Assembly: GCF_027213945.1 (NCBI RefSeq)
Contig: NZ_JAPWGW010000004.1
Span: 186,001-250,000, forward strand
DNA length: 64,000 bases
DNA from: Henriciella marina
Lineage (GTDB): Bacteria > Pseudomonadota > Alphaproteobacteria > Caulobacterales > Hyphomonadaceae
Direction: 5' to 3'
The position numbers and the translations under genes are program-made. The notes under the pieces were generated by a model. That model was not told the origin of the DNA, ran no database searches, and was given only the letters and a program-made list of their open reading frames with translations. Shown here piece after piece: positions 1-10,121 of the stretch; the first letter of the stretch is position 1, and each line of letters begins with the position of its first letter.

Positions 1-1867
<1,867 letters not shown>

Positions 1868-1871
<4 letters not shown>

Positions 1872-2512
1872 GCACTGACCCGTTCCGCGCCGCCCGCTTC
1901 ATCCTGCAGCTTCGCCAGCAGGGCATAAGGGACGATGCTGTTCTGTCAGCGATGGAGACTGTCGACCGGCGGGACTTTATCGACAAGTCGCTGCACAAGC
2001 TGGCGGTGGAGGACGCCGTCCTGCCGCTTGCCTGTGGTCAGGTTCTGCCCAAGCCGCTGACCGTCGCGCAGCTTCTCACGGCGCTGGGGATGACGCCGGG
2101 TCGCAAGGAAAGCTACCTGCTCATCGGCGCAGGCAGCGGCTATACGGCCGCGCTCATGGCGAAAATCGCTGGCAAGGTCTGGGCGGTTGATCGTTTCAAG
2201 ACGCTAGTCGATGCAGCGCGTAGCAATCTAGATGCGTTAGGCATCCGGAATGTCAGTCTGCGTCAGGCCGATGGGTTTTCAGGCTGGCGCGAGCACGCGC
2301 CTTACAACCGCATCCTCGTCACAGGCGCGGTCACACAAATCCCTGAAGACCTTTCCGCGCAACTCGCTGTTGGCGGGAAAGTCGTTGCGCCGGTGATTGG
2401 CGTCGACGGTCGCCAGACCCTTCGCGTCGTCACCAAGGACGGCGCGCGCAGTCACTCACCGCTTGCCGAGCCACTCTTGCCGCTTGTCGAAGGGCTGGCT
2501 GAGGCGCTTTAG
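1868..2512 (+). CDS. pcm: Protein-L-isoaspartate O-methyltransferase
   Basis: SAM-dependent repair enzyme that methylates isoaspartyl residues in aged proteins. I chose GTG 1868 because it makes a classic 4-base overlap (GTGA) with surE; another GTG at 1859 would add three residues. The SAM-binding glycine loop [13 protein letters not shown] is clear, followed by the acidic strand end VWAVDR. The substrate loop reads [11 protein letters not shown], whereas the family usually has GQTIS.P..VA, so the isoaspartate pocket is divergent. A small GGCGC/GCGCC stem overlaps the stop, without a T-run. It could be a Pcm-like methyltransferase with altered substrate, though the context supports pcm. Confidence 0.87.
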
Positions 2513-2520
2513 CGCCCGTA

Positions 2521-2874
2521 TTAGCTTGCGGGACATTCACCCTGTGAGGCGATGCTGACGCCGGAAGCCGCTGCCGTGCAGGCATTGCCATAGGTCTTGC
2601 CATCGCAGCCGCAGACCGGATCGTATTGTTGGGTACACACTTCCGGGCGCGGCGCACAAATGCCCGAGCCGTCAGCAGTGTTGACGCATTGGCCGGGCCT
2701 GTCAGCGCAATAGAGACCCTCGCCACATTGAATCGCTGCGATGCCGCCGCACATTTCGCCTTCCGCTCGAGGTGTGTCGCCCGGGCGCGATGCCGGATCA
2801 CCATCAACAGGGATCGGCTCTGGTTGGCAGGCAGCGAGCAGGAAGAGGCTGGCGGTCAGAAGGGCAAGGCGCAT
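2521..2874 (-). CDS. Kazal-type serine protease inhibitor domain lipoprotein
   Basis: Predicted secreted lipoprotein of 117 residues. The longer upstream reading frame was rejected: ATG 2874 has a strong ribosome site (GGAGGA) and opens a signal peptide ending in the lipobox LLAAC, with Cys16 as lipidation site. After a Pro-rich linker come ten cysteines. The last part has the Kazal pattern PVCGCDGKTYGNAC, a fold that inserts into and blocks serine proteases. The upstream MCGG...CGEGLYC part resembles cysteine-rich modules that often precede Kazal domains. It probably sits on the outer membrane facing outward or in the periplasm; the target protease is unknown. It is convergent with pcm, 8 bases apart. 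Confidence 0.88.
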   Translation of the reverse strand: MRLALLTASLFLLAACQPEPIPVDGDPASRPGDTPRAEGEMCGGIAAIQCGEGLYCADRPGQCVNTADGSGICAPRPEVCTQQYDPVCGCDGKTYGNACTAAASGVSIASQGECPAS

Positions 2875-2908
2875 GTCATTTCCTCCGAAACGGTGTGGCT
2901 CAAAATGA

Positions 2909-2954
2909 TTGGGCCACGCCTGCAGCCTGAATGCAAGCTGCGGGCGTGGCCCAA
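2909..2954 (-). terminator. Strong stem-loop after the SDR gene
   Basis: A 17-base-pair stem (2909-2925 with 2938-2954, one G:T wobble) with a 12-base loop. It lies just after the SDR stop and before the Kazal lipoprotein, both on the minus strand. On that strand it is followed by a short T-containing stretch rather than a pure T-run. It probably terminates or trims the SDR transcript and insulates the lipoprotein gene. Confidence 0.7.
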
Positions 2955-2977
2955 AATCGTCTTCTTGTCTGGCTGAA

Positions 2978-3895
2978 CTAGCCTTTTGCGCCCTCAGCGA
3001 GGAGGCGGAAGATGTTCTGACCGTGCTCGCCGCCAGCGTTGAAGTGCGTCTGGGTCGACTTGTCGGTGATCTGATCCCACTTGGCGGCAACAGCTTCGGC
3101 CGTGAGGGCATCGCCCTGACCGACGAAGGCGCCGTTGGTCTCTACGATTTCTGCCATGGAGAATGCGCCGGCGCCAGCCGACAGGACCATGCCGGTCGGG
3201 GCGTCGTCCTTGACGAGGTTCATCACGCCTGGCGTGACATATTCCGGCTTCAGCTGCTTCAGGACTTCCTCAGGCATCAGGCCTTCGGTCATGCGGGTCG
3301 CGGCGACCGGGCAGACAGCGTTGATCTTGATGTTGTTCTTCGCGCCTTCAATCTTGAGCGTATTCATCATGCCGACGAGGCCGAGTTTGGCGGCGCCATA
3401 GTTGGCCTGGCCAAAGTTGCCATAGAGGCCGGTCGAAGAGGTGGTCACGACGATGCGGCCGAAATTCTGCTCCTTCATGATGTCCCAGGCCGCCTTGATA
3501 GGCTTGAAGGAGCCCATGAGGTGGACGTCGACGACGAGCTGGATGTCTTCCATCGTCATCTTGGAGAAGGACTTGTCGCGCAGGATGCCAGCATTGGCGA
3601 TCAGGATGTCGATACGGCCCCACTTGTTCATGGCGTCATCGATCATCTTTTTGACGCCAGCGTCGTCGGTGACCGACGAACCGTTCGCGATGGCTTCGCC
3701 GCCAAGCGCTTCGATTTCCTTGACGACTTCGTCGGCCGCTGCCGAGCTGCCGCCCGATCCGTCCATCGATGCGCCGAGATCGTTCACGACGACCTTTGCG
3801 CCGCGGCGGGCGAGTTCGAGCGCGTGACAACGGCCAAGACCGCCGCCTGCACCGGTGACGATAGCGACTTTGCCGTCAAAACGAATGTCTGCCAT
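2978..3895 (-). CDS. SDR family dehydrogenase, 3-hydroxyacyl-CoA dehydrogenase-like
   Basis: Classical short-chain dehydrogenase of 305 residues. The N-terminal NAD(P) motif TGAGGGLG is at residues 14-21, NAG at about 101-103, and the catalytic YGAAK has Tyr166 and Lys170. The sequence (IVTGAGGGLGR.HAL.LA..GAKVVVNDLG, with the VNDLG Asp selecting NAD) resembles the dehydrogenase part of peroxisomal multifunctional enzyme type 2, so oxidation of (R)-3-hydroxyacyl-CoA in fatty acid or sterol side-chain degradation is the likely role. A C-terminal extension of about 60 residues follows the core, as in that subgroup. The substrate is inferred only. Confidence 0.85.
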   Translation of the reverse strand: MADIRFDGKVAIVTGAGGGLGRCHALELARRGAKVVVNDLGASMDGSGGSSAAADEVVKEIEALGGEAIANGSSVTDDAGVKKMIDDAMNKWGRIDILIANAGILRDKSFSKMTMEDIQLVVDVHLMGSFKPIKAAWDIMKEQNFGRIVVTTSSTGLYGNFGQANYGAAKLGLVGMMNTLKIEGAKNNIKINAVCPVAATRMTEGLMPEEVLKQLKPEYVTPGVMNLVKDDAPTGMVLSAGAGAFSMAEIVETNGAFVGQGDALTAEAVAAKWDQITDKSTQTHFNAGGEHGQNIFRLLAEGAKG

Positions 3896-4041
3896 GGGGT
3901 ATCTCCTGACTGAGGTAAAACTTGACGGTCAGCCTTGCAGCACCCGCTCACGTAAACGTCAAGCATTCGCGCTGGGGAAGTGCTTGCTGGCGCCTGCTCG
4001 CCGTGCTGCAAGAAGCCACCTAATCAGCAAGGAGGACTGAC

Positions 4042-4410
4042 ATGCTCGCTTATGTGACGCTCGGGTCGAACAATATCGAGAAAGCCCTGGAATTTTATGA
4101 CGGCTTCATGCCGACGGTCGGCGCGAAGCGCTTTTTCGACAATGGTCGGCTCTATTTCTACGGCACCGGGCCCGGCCAGCCCATGCTTGCTATCGGCGGC
4201 CCGTACGATGAGAAGGAAGCGACCTGTGGCAATGGCGTCATGCCGGCGATCGCATGTGCCGACAATGAAACGGTCGACAAGGCCTATGCGAAAGCGATCG
4301 AACTCGGTGCGACGCCGGACGGCGAACCCGGCAATCGTATGCCGACCTTCTATGGGGCTTATTTCCGTGATCCAGACGGCCACAAAATCTGTGTCTGCAA
4401 ACTCGGCTAG
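4042..4410 (+). CDS. VOC-family (glyoxalase-like) protein
   Basis: A single-domain vicinal-oxygen-chelate protein of 122 residues, preceded by a textbook ribosome site (AAGGAGG). It opens with LAYVTLGSNNIEKALEFYD, the usual first beta-alpha unit, and ends with YFRDPDGHKICV, where the DPDGH segment carries a metal-ligand-type position. Members are metal-dependent lyases, dioxygenases or resistance proteins, usually dimers. The reaction cannot be told from the sequence. It is divergent from the SDR gene, with 146 bases between them, and is followed by a clear terminator. Confidence 0.85.
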   Translation: MLAYVTLGSNNIEKALEFYDGFMPTVGAKRFFDNGRLYFYGTGPGQPMLAIGGPYDEKEATCGNGVMPAIACADNETVDKAYAKAIELGATPDGEPGNRMPTFYGAYFRDPDGHKICVCKLG

Positions 4411-4433
4411 GTTCTGAGTCTCAGTCACAAAAT

Positions 4434-4472
4434 AAAGCCGCGGGGCCAATGAGGCGCCCGCGGCTTTTGTTT
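4434..4472 (+). terminator. Rho-independent terminator after the VOC gene
   Basis: An 11-base perfect stem (AAAGCCGCGGG at 4434-4444 with its complement at 4457-4467), a 12-base loop, then TTTTGTTT. Because AAA precedes the left arm, it may also work on the opposite strand for the convergent small gene. Confidence 0.9.
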
Positions 4473-4491
4473 GGTCTGGTTGTCGGGCCGA

Positions 4492-4761
4492 CTAGGCGAC
4501 CTCGACCTTCCGCTCCAGTTTATCATCGTGAAGAAGGCGCTTCACGGCATCATCGATATAGCGAAGCAGTGGTTTGCCATCTGTCTCTGGTTGGCGATTT
4601 GCCCAATCGCTATGCGCCTGGCGCAGCTCGTTCAGTTTTTCCATCTTCTCATCGAGCGCAGCGGAGGAATTCATCACGCCGTCAATCTGGTCAGTCGTGA
4701 CCGGTCGCGGTTCCATGTTGACCTTCTGGTCGCGTAGCGGGGTGAAAGTCTTGCGTTTCAT
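4492..4761 (-). CDS. Small charged protein of unknown function
   Basis: An 89-residue open reading frame with a good ribosome site (GGAG, 6 bases before ATG). It is rich in Lys, Glu and Asp, with no signal peptide or membrane segment. Residues 35-48 (ALDEKMEKLNELRQ) could form an amphipathic helix or short coiled coil. I do not recognise a family. It faces the VOC gene across the shared terminator and is divergent from the nucleoside transporter. Confidence 0.6.
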   Translation of the reverse strand: MKRKTFTPLRDQKVNMEPRPVTTDQIDGVMNSSAALDEKMEKLNELRQAHSDWANRQPETDGKPLLRYIDDAVKRLLHDDKLERKVEVA

Positions 4762-4911
4762 GATCGCTCCTTCAATTGCTTGGTGTTCTACCGATTAAAC
4801 AACGTGCTGGCAGACGCACCGTTCCGACAGAGGTTCTGAGTCCCGGGTCTGGTGGATACGGGGGACGCGCGATAAGGCTTGTGAGTCTAGAGGCATCAGG
4901 GAGTTGGCCGG

Positions 4912-6195
4912 ATGGAATGGGGCTGGGACAATGCGCGCGCACTTCTGGGCATCGCGCTTATCTTCGCAATTGGCTGGGGCCTGTCTGAAAAACGCAGCCA
5001 GTTTCCGGTAAGACTGGTGCTTGGCGCTGTCGTCATGCAGTTCGCGTTTGCGCTTCTGCTGTTCGGTATCCCGTTCGTGCGAAACCTGCTCTTCAAGGCC
5101 AACTTCATAGTTGAAGCGCTTCAGGAAGCCACGCGTAACGGTACAAGTTTCGTCTTTGGTTATGTCGGTGACAACCAGGCCGCCAGCGAGATCATGACCG
5201 GCGATGCCCCGCCGCTTTTCTTCTTCCAGATTTTGCCTGTCGTCATCGTTGTTGCTGCGCTGTCGGCCATTCTCTGGCACTGGCACATCTTGCGCTGGGT
5301 CACGAAGGGCTTCGCCTTCATTTTCCGCAAGCTGATGGGCCTCGGCGGGGCAACCTCGCTCGCCGTGTCTGCGAACGTCTTCATGGGCATGACCGAGGCG
5401 CCCGTTCTCGTGAAGCCGTACATCAAAGGCATGACCCGGTCTGAGATTTTCATCCTGATGACGGCTGGTTTTGCGACCATCGCCGGCTCGGTTCTGGTCA
5501 TTTATACGACATTCCTCGACGGCGTGATGGCGAATCCGCTGGCGCAGCTTCTGACCGCGTCCATCATCGCAGCGCCGGCTGCCGTCGCCATGGCGCTGGT
5601 CATGATCCCGGAGACGGTGGACTCCTCCGAGCGCGCGCATGAGCCGGACTTCAAATACAATTCGACCATGGACGCGTTTGCAACCGGCGCCGCCGATGGT
5701 CTCCAGATCGTTCTCAACATCGCCACCATGCTGATCGCGGCGCTTGCGCTTCTCTGGCTGGTGAATGCCGGTCTCGGCGCGCTTCCAGCCGTCAGTGGAG
5801 AACCGCTTTCGATTCAGCGCGTGCTCGGCTGGATATTCTCGCCGCTCATGTACATGATCGGTGTGCCATGGAGCGAAGCGCCGCTTTCCGGTTCGCTCAT
5901 GGGCATCAAGACGGTGCTGACCGAGTTCGTGGCCTTCATTGAGCTTGGCAACGTGCCTGCCGATGCGATGGACCCGCGCACGCGCATTATCACGGCGCAC
6001 GCGATCTGCGGCTTTGCGAACTTCGGTTCTATCGGCATCCTGATTGGTGGCCTGAACATTATCTGTCCGGAACGCCGCTCCACCTTCCTCGAACTCTCCT
6101 GGAAAACATTGATTGCGGGTACACTTGCGACGTGTCTTTCCGGTGCAGTCGTTGGGGCATTGCCGGTACAACTGTTCATTGGTGCCGCAGGCTAA
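4912..6195 (+). CDS. Concentrative nucleoside transporter (NupC/CNT family)
   Basis: Inner-membrane cation-coupled symporter for nucleosides, 427 residues with about ten hydrophobic segments and a re-entrant region. CNT hallmarks are GMTEAPVLVKPY, the conserved Glu in the substrate site, and GFANFGSIGI near the C-terminus, a version of the family NF.SIGI signature. The start ATG is weakly supported by an upstream G-rich stretch. A TonB-dependent receptor follows after 80 bases, so the two may form an uptake route across both membranes. The sequence cannot tell purine from pyrimidine preference. Confidence 0.92.
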   Translation: MEWGWDNARALLGIALIFAIGWGLSEKRSQFPVRLVLGAVVMQFAFALLLFGIPFVRNLLFKANFIVEALQEATRNGTSFVFGYVGDNQAASEIMTGDAPPLFFFQILPVVIVVAALSAILWHWHILRWVTKGFAFIFRKLMGLGGATSLAVSANVFMGMTEAPVLVKPYIKGMTRSEIFILMTAGFATIAGSVLVIYTTFLDGVMANPLAQLLTASIIAAPAAVAMALVMIPETVDSSERAHEPDFKYNSTMDAFATGAADGLQIVLNIATMLIAALALLWLVNAGLGALPAVSGEPLSIQRVLGWIFSPLMYMIGVPWSEAPLSGSLMGIKTVLTEFVAFIELGNVPADAMDPRTRIITAHAICGFANFGSIGILIGGLNIICPERRSTFLELSWKTLIAGTLATCLSGAVVGALPVQLFIGAAG

Positions 6196-6275
6196 CGCAG
6201 CGATGGGGGTCGTCAGCCATAGGGCTGCGACCTACACTCTGGAACTCGTTTCTTTTCTGAATTTCGGGTTCTTTC

Positions 6276-8318
6276 ATGCCGTCACGCCTTCTGCTTGCAA
6301 CAACAGCAACCCTAGCTCTCGCGTCTTTAGCTGGAGCGGATGCCCAAACTGGTGACGGTGGTTCAAGGCTATCGCCTGTACTCGTCTTCGGCGACCGGAC
6401 CAATGAGCAGCCAGGCAGTGTTGCGACAGTCGATGAAGACGTGATCGTCACGGTCAATGCAGATCACCCCGCGCAGATCCTGAATGAGTTGCCGGGCGTA
6501 AACGTCCAGATGAATTCGGGGCAGGAACATCTGATTGCGCTGCGCTCGCCCGTGCTGACGGGCGGTGCCGGCCAGGGAAGCTTCCTGATTCTCCAGAATG
6601 GTGTGCCGACGCGCTCACCCGCCTTTGGTAACGTCAACTCGCTGTTCGAGATCCATCACGAGACAGCAGATGCGATCGAGATCGTGCGAGGGCCCGGGTC
6701 CGCCAAGTACGGTTCGAACGCGGTACATGGCCTTATCAATGTCATTCTGGGCGCACCACAGCCCGGTTCGTTTGCTGATGCGCGTCTCTCGGGTTCGACG
6801 CTCAATCGCTATAAGGCAGATGTAACTGGTAATCTGGGCGACAAGGCACGGGTATCGCTGTCACTTCAGGACGATGCGGGTTGGCGTGATATTACTGGCG
6901 TCGAGCAGCAAAAGCTTTCGGCCCAGTATACGTTTGACGTGGCCGGATGGGACGGTCTCGCCTTCGTCAGTGCATCCAATCTCAATCAGGAAACGGGTGG
7001 CTTCATTCAGGGGTACAAGGCGTATCGCGATGATGACCTTGCAACGCAAAACCCGAACCCGGAGGCCTATCGCGATGCCCAATGGGCCATGGGGGCCGTC
7101 CGGCTGTCTCGTGAAATCGGTCCGGGCGAGCTTACGCTAACGCCATTCTATCGCTGGCAGGAGATGGAATTTGCCCAGCACTTCCTGCCGAATGGCGGCG
7201 TGGAAGAAAACGGGCACGATGCGTTCGGCCTTCAGTCGAAGTATGAGTTTGCAGCCAGTGATGCAGTGATGCTGCGTATTGGCGCTGACGCCGACATTGC
7301 TTCGGGCTGGCTGAAAGAAACCCAGCTTGAGCCGTTTGGGTTCTTCCCGGGCGATAGCCGCTTCCCGGTCGGGGTCCACTACGACTACACCGTCGATACG
7401 ACCGTGTTTGCACTCTGGACCGAGGCCGAATGGGCGGTGTCTGATGAGCTGACCATTCTGGCAGGGCTGCGGGGGGAAACCCACGACTATGACTATGAGA
7501 CGGACGTGCCGCCTGGGCCGAACGGCCGGTTCCTCGTGCCGGCGAACCGTGAAGATAGCTATGACTTGCTGACGCCGAAACTTGGCGCGATCTGGTCACC
7601 GGGTGATGGCTCTGTCAGCTATTACGCCAATTATTCGCGCGGAGAGCGCGCGCCTCAGGCCTCTGACCTCTACAGGCTGCAGAGCCAGCAGGGCATCGCT
7701 GAAGCCGATGTGGAATCGATGGACAGTTTTGAAGCTGGTGTTCGCGGCGCGGCGCTCAATGGGGGCATGATCTTTGACGTCGCAGCGTACTATGCTGAGA
7801 AAGAGAACTTCTTTTTCCGAGATTCCGACGGCCTTAACGTGACCGACGGGTCCACGCTGCATACCGGTATTGAAGCGCAGGCGAACTGGTTAGTGAACGA
7901 AGCGTTCACTATATCCGGGACCGCGAGTTATGCTGAGCACACATACACTTTCGACCGGATTGTCGCCGCAGGCTCCGAGGTCATCCGCGATGGCAATGAA
8001 GTCGATACCGCGCCAAATTGGCTTGGCGATATTCGTGTGACCTGGCACCCGACTGAGCGGTTCGAAGCCAGTCTTTCAGCCGAGTATATCGGTGAGTACT
8101 ATGTCGATCCGGGCAATACGCAGACCTATCCAGGCCATACGTCAACGCATGCGCGCGCGTCCTACGCATTTAGCGAGACGCTGGAAGGCTTTGTCATCGT
8201 GCGAAACCTGTTCGACCTGAACTATGCAGACCGGGCGGACCTTGCCTTCGGCAATAACCGATATTTCCCGGGTGAGCCCCTGAACGCGACGTTCGGGGTG
8301 AGGAAGCGGTTTAATTAG
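6276..8318 (+). CDS. TonB-dependent outer-membrane receptor
   Basis: Gated outer-membrane beta-barrel of 680 residues. An N-terminal signal peptide ends around ADA-Q, residue 24. The plug domain follows (ILNELPGVNVQ, then IEIVRGPGSAKYGSNAVHGLINV, the usual plug end). The barrel runs to the C-terminal VRKRFN, close to the terminal-aromatic signal for barrel insertion. It uses energy from TonB-ExbBD to import a scarce substrate. No siderophore or cobalamin genes are adjacent; the upstream nucleoside transporter is the best clue. The start has only a weak ribosome site. Confidence 0.92.
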   Translation: MPSRLLLATTATLALASLAGADAQTGDGGSRLSPVLVFGDRTNEQPGSVATVDEDVIVTVNADHPAQILNELPGVNVQMNSGQEHLIALRSPVLTGGAGQGSFLILQNGVPTRSPAFGNVNSLFEIHHETADAIEIVRGPGSAKYGSNAVHGLINVILGAPQPGSFADARLSGSTLNRYKADVTGNLGDKARVSLSLQDDAGWRDITGVEQQKLSAQYTFDVAGWDGLAFVSASNLNQETGGFIQGYKAYRDDDLATQNPNPEAYRDAQWAMGAVRLSREIGPGELTLTPFYRWQEMEFAQHFLPNGGVEENGHDAFGLQSKYEFAASDAVMLRIGADADIASGWLKETQLEPFGFFPGDSRFPVGVHYDYTVDTTVFALWTEAEWAVSDELTILAGLRGETHDYDYETDVPPGPNGRFLVPANREDSYDLLTPKLGAIWSPGDGSVSYYANYSRGERAPQASDLYRLQSQQGIAEADVESMDSFEAGVRGAALNGGMIFDVAAYYAEKENFFFRDSDGLNVTDGSTLHTGIEAQANWLVNEAFTISGTASYAEHTYTFDRIVAAGSEVIRDGNEVDTAPNWLGDIRVTWHPTERFEASLSAEYIGEYYVDPGNTQTYPGHTSTHARASYAFSETLEGFVIVRNLFDLNYADRADLAFGNNRYFPGEPLNATFGVRKRFN

Positions 8319-8474
8319 CCGACTAGTCCTTTTTCCGACCTCCCCGCTTTTGCTGGAGAGGCGGCGTGTGTGTGCTGAATTGTTGCTCCTAAATCGTTAG
8401 AAATCTTCGCCACGGAAGGCTTCGCATGCCGCCTGTGGCGCGCTACACCTCTCGGCAAACCGAGGAGGAAACCG

Positions 8475-9083
8475 ATGAAGCTTTATCACAGCCCGCAAGC
8501 GCCGAATCCGGAACGCGTGACCAACTTCCTGAAAGCCAAGGGCAAGCTTGGTGCGGTCGAGATCGAAGAGATCTCGATCATGAAGCAGGAACACAAGACC
8601 GATGACTACCGAAAGGTTTCTCCTTTCTCGCAGGTGCCGTCTCTCGTGCTTGATGACGGAACCACGCTGACAGAAAGCCGGGCAATCTGTACCTATTTCG
8701 AAGGTGTTTTCCCTGAGCCGAACCTGATGGGAGCCGATCCGAAGGAGAAGGCGCTGATCGAGATGTGGGACCGCCGCGTTGAACTCATGCTCTTCATCCA
8801 GTTCGCGACCTGGTTCCGCAACACGCATCCGGCGATGGCGCCGCTAGAGGTTCCGCAATTGCCCGAGGTCGGCGCAAAGGCAGAGAAGGGCGCGCGGGCC
8901 ATGGCAAAGCGCATCAATGCGCATCTGGCGGAAAACGATTTCCTTGCTGCGGGTCGCTTCTCAATTGCCGATATCACGCTCTACTGCTTCACCGGTTTTG
9001 CTGGCGTAATGAAATGGAAACCGCACGAAGAGTTCGAGAATATCGGGAAGTGGCGCGAGCGTGCGAAAGAACAGATCGGCTAG
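8475..9083 (+). CDS. Glutathione S-transferase family protein
   Basis: A 202-residue cytosolic GST-type protein with a strong ribosome site (GAGGAGGA). The N-terminal thioredoxin-like domain begins MKLYHSPQAPNPERV and contains the cis-Pro segment VPSLVLDDG and the glutathione-binding LTESRAICTYFE. The helical C-terminal domain ends with FSIADITLYCF, the conserved N-capping box motif. A catalytic Tyr/Ser is not obvious at the first turn (Ser6 is the candidate). Its stop overlaps the convergent gene's stop exactly in the tetranucleotide CTAG. Confidence 0.9.
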   Translation: MKLYHSPQAPNPERVTNFLKAKGKLGAVEIEEISIMKQEHKTDDYRKVSPFSQVPSLVLDDGTTLTESRAICTYFEGVFPEPNLMGADPKEKALIEMWDRRVELMLFIQFATWFRNTHPAMAPLEVPQLPEVGAKAEKGARAMAKRINAHLAENDFLAAGRFSIADITLYCFTGFAGVMKWKPHEEFENIGKWRERAKEQIG

Positions 9084-9925
9084 TCCTGCTCGTAAGCGAG
9101 ATATCCTGTCTCGTCTCCAATCTTGAAAGTCGAAGTGAAAGACTTGCCATCGACGATGATCCGGAGGGTGTAGTTGCCCTCCGGAAACCGATCAAAGTTG
9201 AGAAAGGTGTATCCGGGCCACGCTTCATCATTGAAGCTGGACTTGCGGAGAAATTCGAGACCCTCTCGGTACCAGATGCGCTCAAACGATGCGCCCTCGT
9301 CGACATTGACCAGATCAAACGTCACCATCAGCGTCGTGGTGTTTTCGTCGAATGACTGCGACGTTTCCAGACAGGAAAAGCTCTCCGTGGAGAAGTTTTC
9401 TTCCGTGCAGAACTGAATGTTCGCGATGCTGGCCTCAGCGTCCCGGTCACTGAAAACGAACATGGCGCCGATGAGCGTCAGACCGGCAAGCGCGATTGCG
9501 GCTGCTGTGGCGACCCATTTGCTGTTGCGTGGTCTTAGAGGAGGGTCGTCAGGTGCGTAAGAGTTAGATGGCGAGGGCTTTTCTGCCGTTGCTTGCCTTT
9601 TTCGTGCATCAATCGATTTGCGACGTGCGTCGATCAGCGCCTTGAGCCATATGCTACGCTGGCCTGCCGATCTGGTGATCAGATCGGCAAGGGAGCGAAG
9701 TTTGTCCAGACGCGGCACCGACGCGCCACTTCGCCAGCTCTGGATTGATCTCTTATCCACGGAAGTCGCCGTCTCAGCGAAGGCGGCTTCCAGCGCTTCG
9801 TCGCTCCATGGCTGGAAGTGACCGCGAGCGTCCACCGGCTGCCCGATGCCATGATCGCATATAAACTGGAAGAGCTCCCGGAAGTCGTGGTCGTTCGGAG
9901 GCTCGTGAAAAATGTAATCTGCCAT
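9080..9925 (-). CDS. Membrane-anchored putative HTH protein with extracytoplasmic domain
   Basis: A 281-residue protein with three parts. Residues 1-110 are cytoplasmic and charged. Residues 55-85 (VDKRSIQSWRSGASVPRLDK) look like an XRE-type helix-turn-helix, with the SIQSWRSG stretch as the recognition helix. A Pro-rich linker follows, then one membrane helix at 137-159. The last ~120 residues, outside the membrane, have two cysteines (near 173 and 185) and a beta-rich pattern ending YTLRIIVDGK.F, reminiscent of an immunoglobulin-like sandwich. This layout suggests a one-protein sensor that binds DNA at the membrane, like ToxR or CadC in architecture only. I do not recognise a named family. 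Confidence 0.65.
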   Translation of the reverse strand: MADYIFHEPPNDHDFRELFQFICDHGIGQPVDARGHFQPWSDEALEAAFAETATSVDKRSIQSWRSGASVPRLDKLRSLADLITRSAGQRSIWLKALIDARRKSIDARKRQATAEKPSPSNSYAPDDPPLRPRNSKWVATAAAIALAGLTLIGAMFVFSDRDAEASIANIQFCTEENFSTESFSCLETSQSFDENTTTLMVTFDLVNVDEGASFERIWYREGLEFLRKSSFNDEAWPGYTFLNFDRFPEGNYTLRIIVDGKSFTSTFKIGDETGYLAYEQD

Positions 9926-9939
9926 GCGGCATCACGCAT

Positions 9940-9957
9940 ACCATGTTCACGTATGGT
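9940..9957. promoter_or_regulatory. Small palindrome upstream of the HTH membrane protein
   Basis: ACCAT-N8-ATGGT lies 15 bases before the start codon of the minus-strand HTH gene, within the 196-base divergent gap. It could be an operator for that protein or its neighbour, but a 5-base half-site is weak evidence. Further on, AACTTCGG occurs twice, 11 bases apart, around 10011-10029. Confidence 0.3.
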
Positions 9958-10121
9958 TGAAACCCTGCAAGAAAAATATGGTAGTGAAAACAGGGGCATG
10001 TTCGTCCAAACTTCGGCGGAACTTCGGTAACGGCATTTTGTGGCAGCGCGAAAATGATGTCGATTAGCGGCTTGAGCGAACCCATTCGCAATGACCTGAA
10101 CTGAGCCGATCTGGAGACACG

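Noticed and set aside
2909-3913. 334-codon plus-strand frame opposite the SDR gene
   Set aside because: Mirrors the SDR codons, crosses the terminator stem and lacks a ribosome site.
4795-6171. 458-codon minus-strand frame opposite the nucleoside transporter
   Set aside because: Very high Arg/His/Asp content and no domain; it mirrors the codon bias of the real plus-strand gene.
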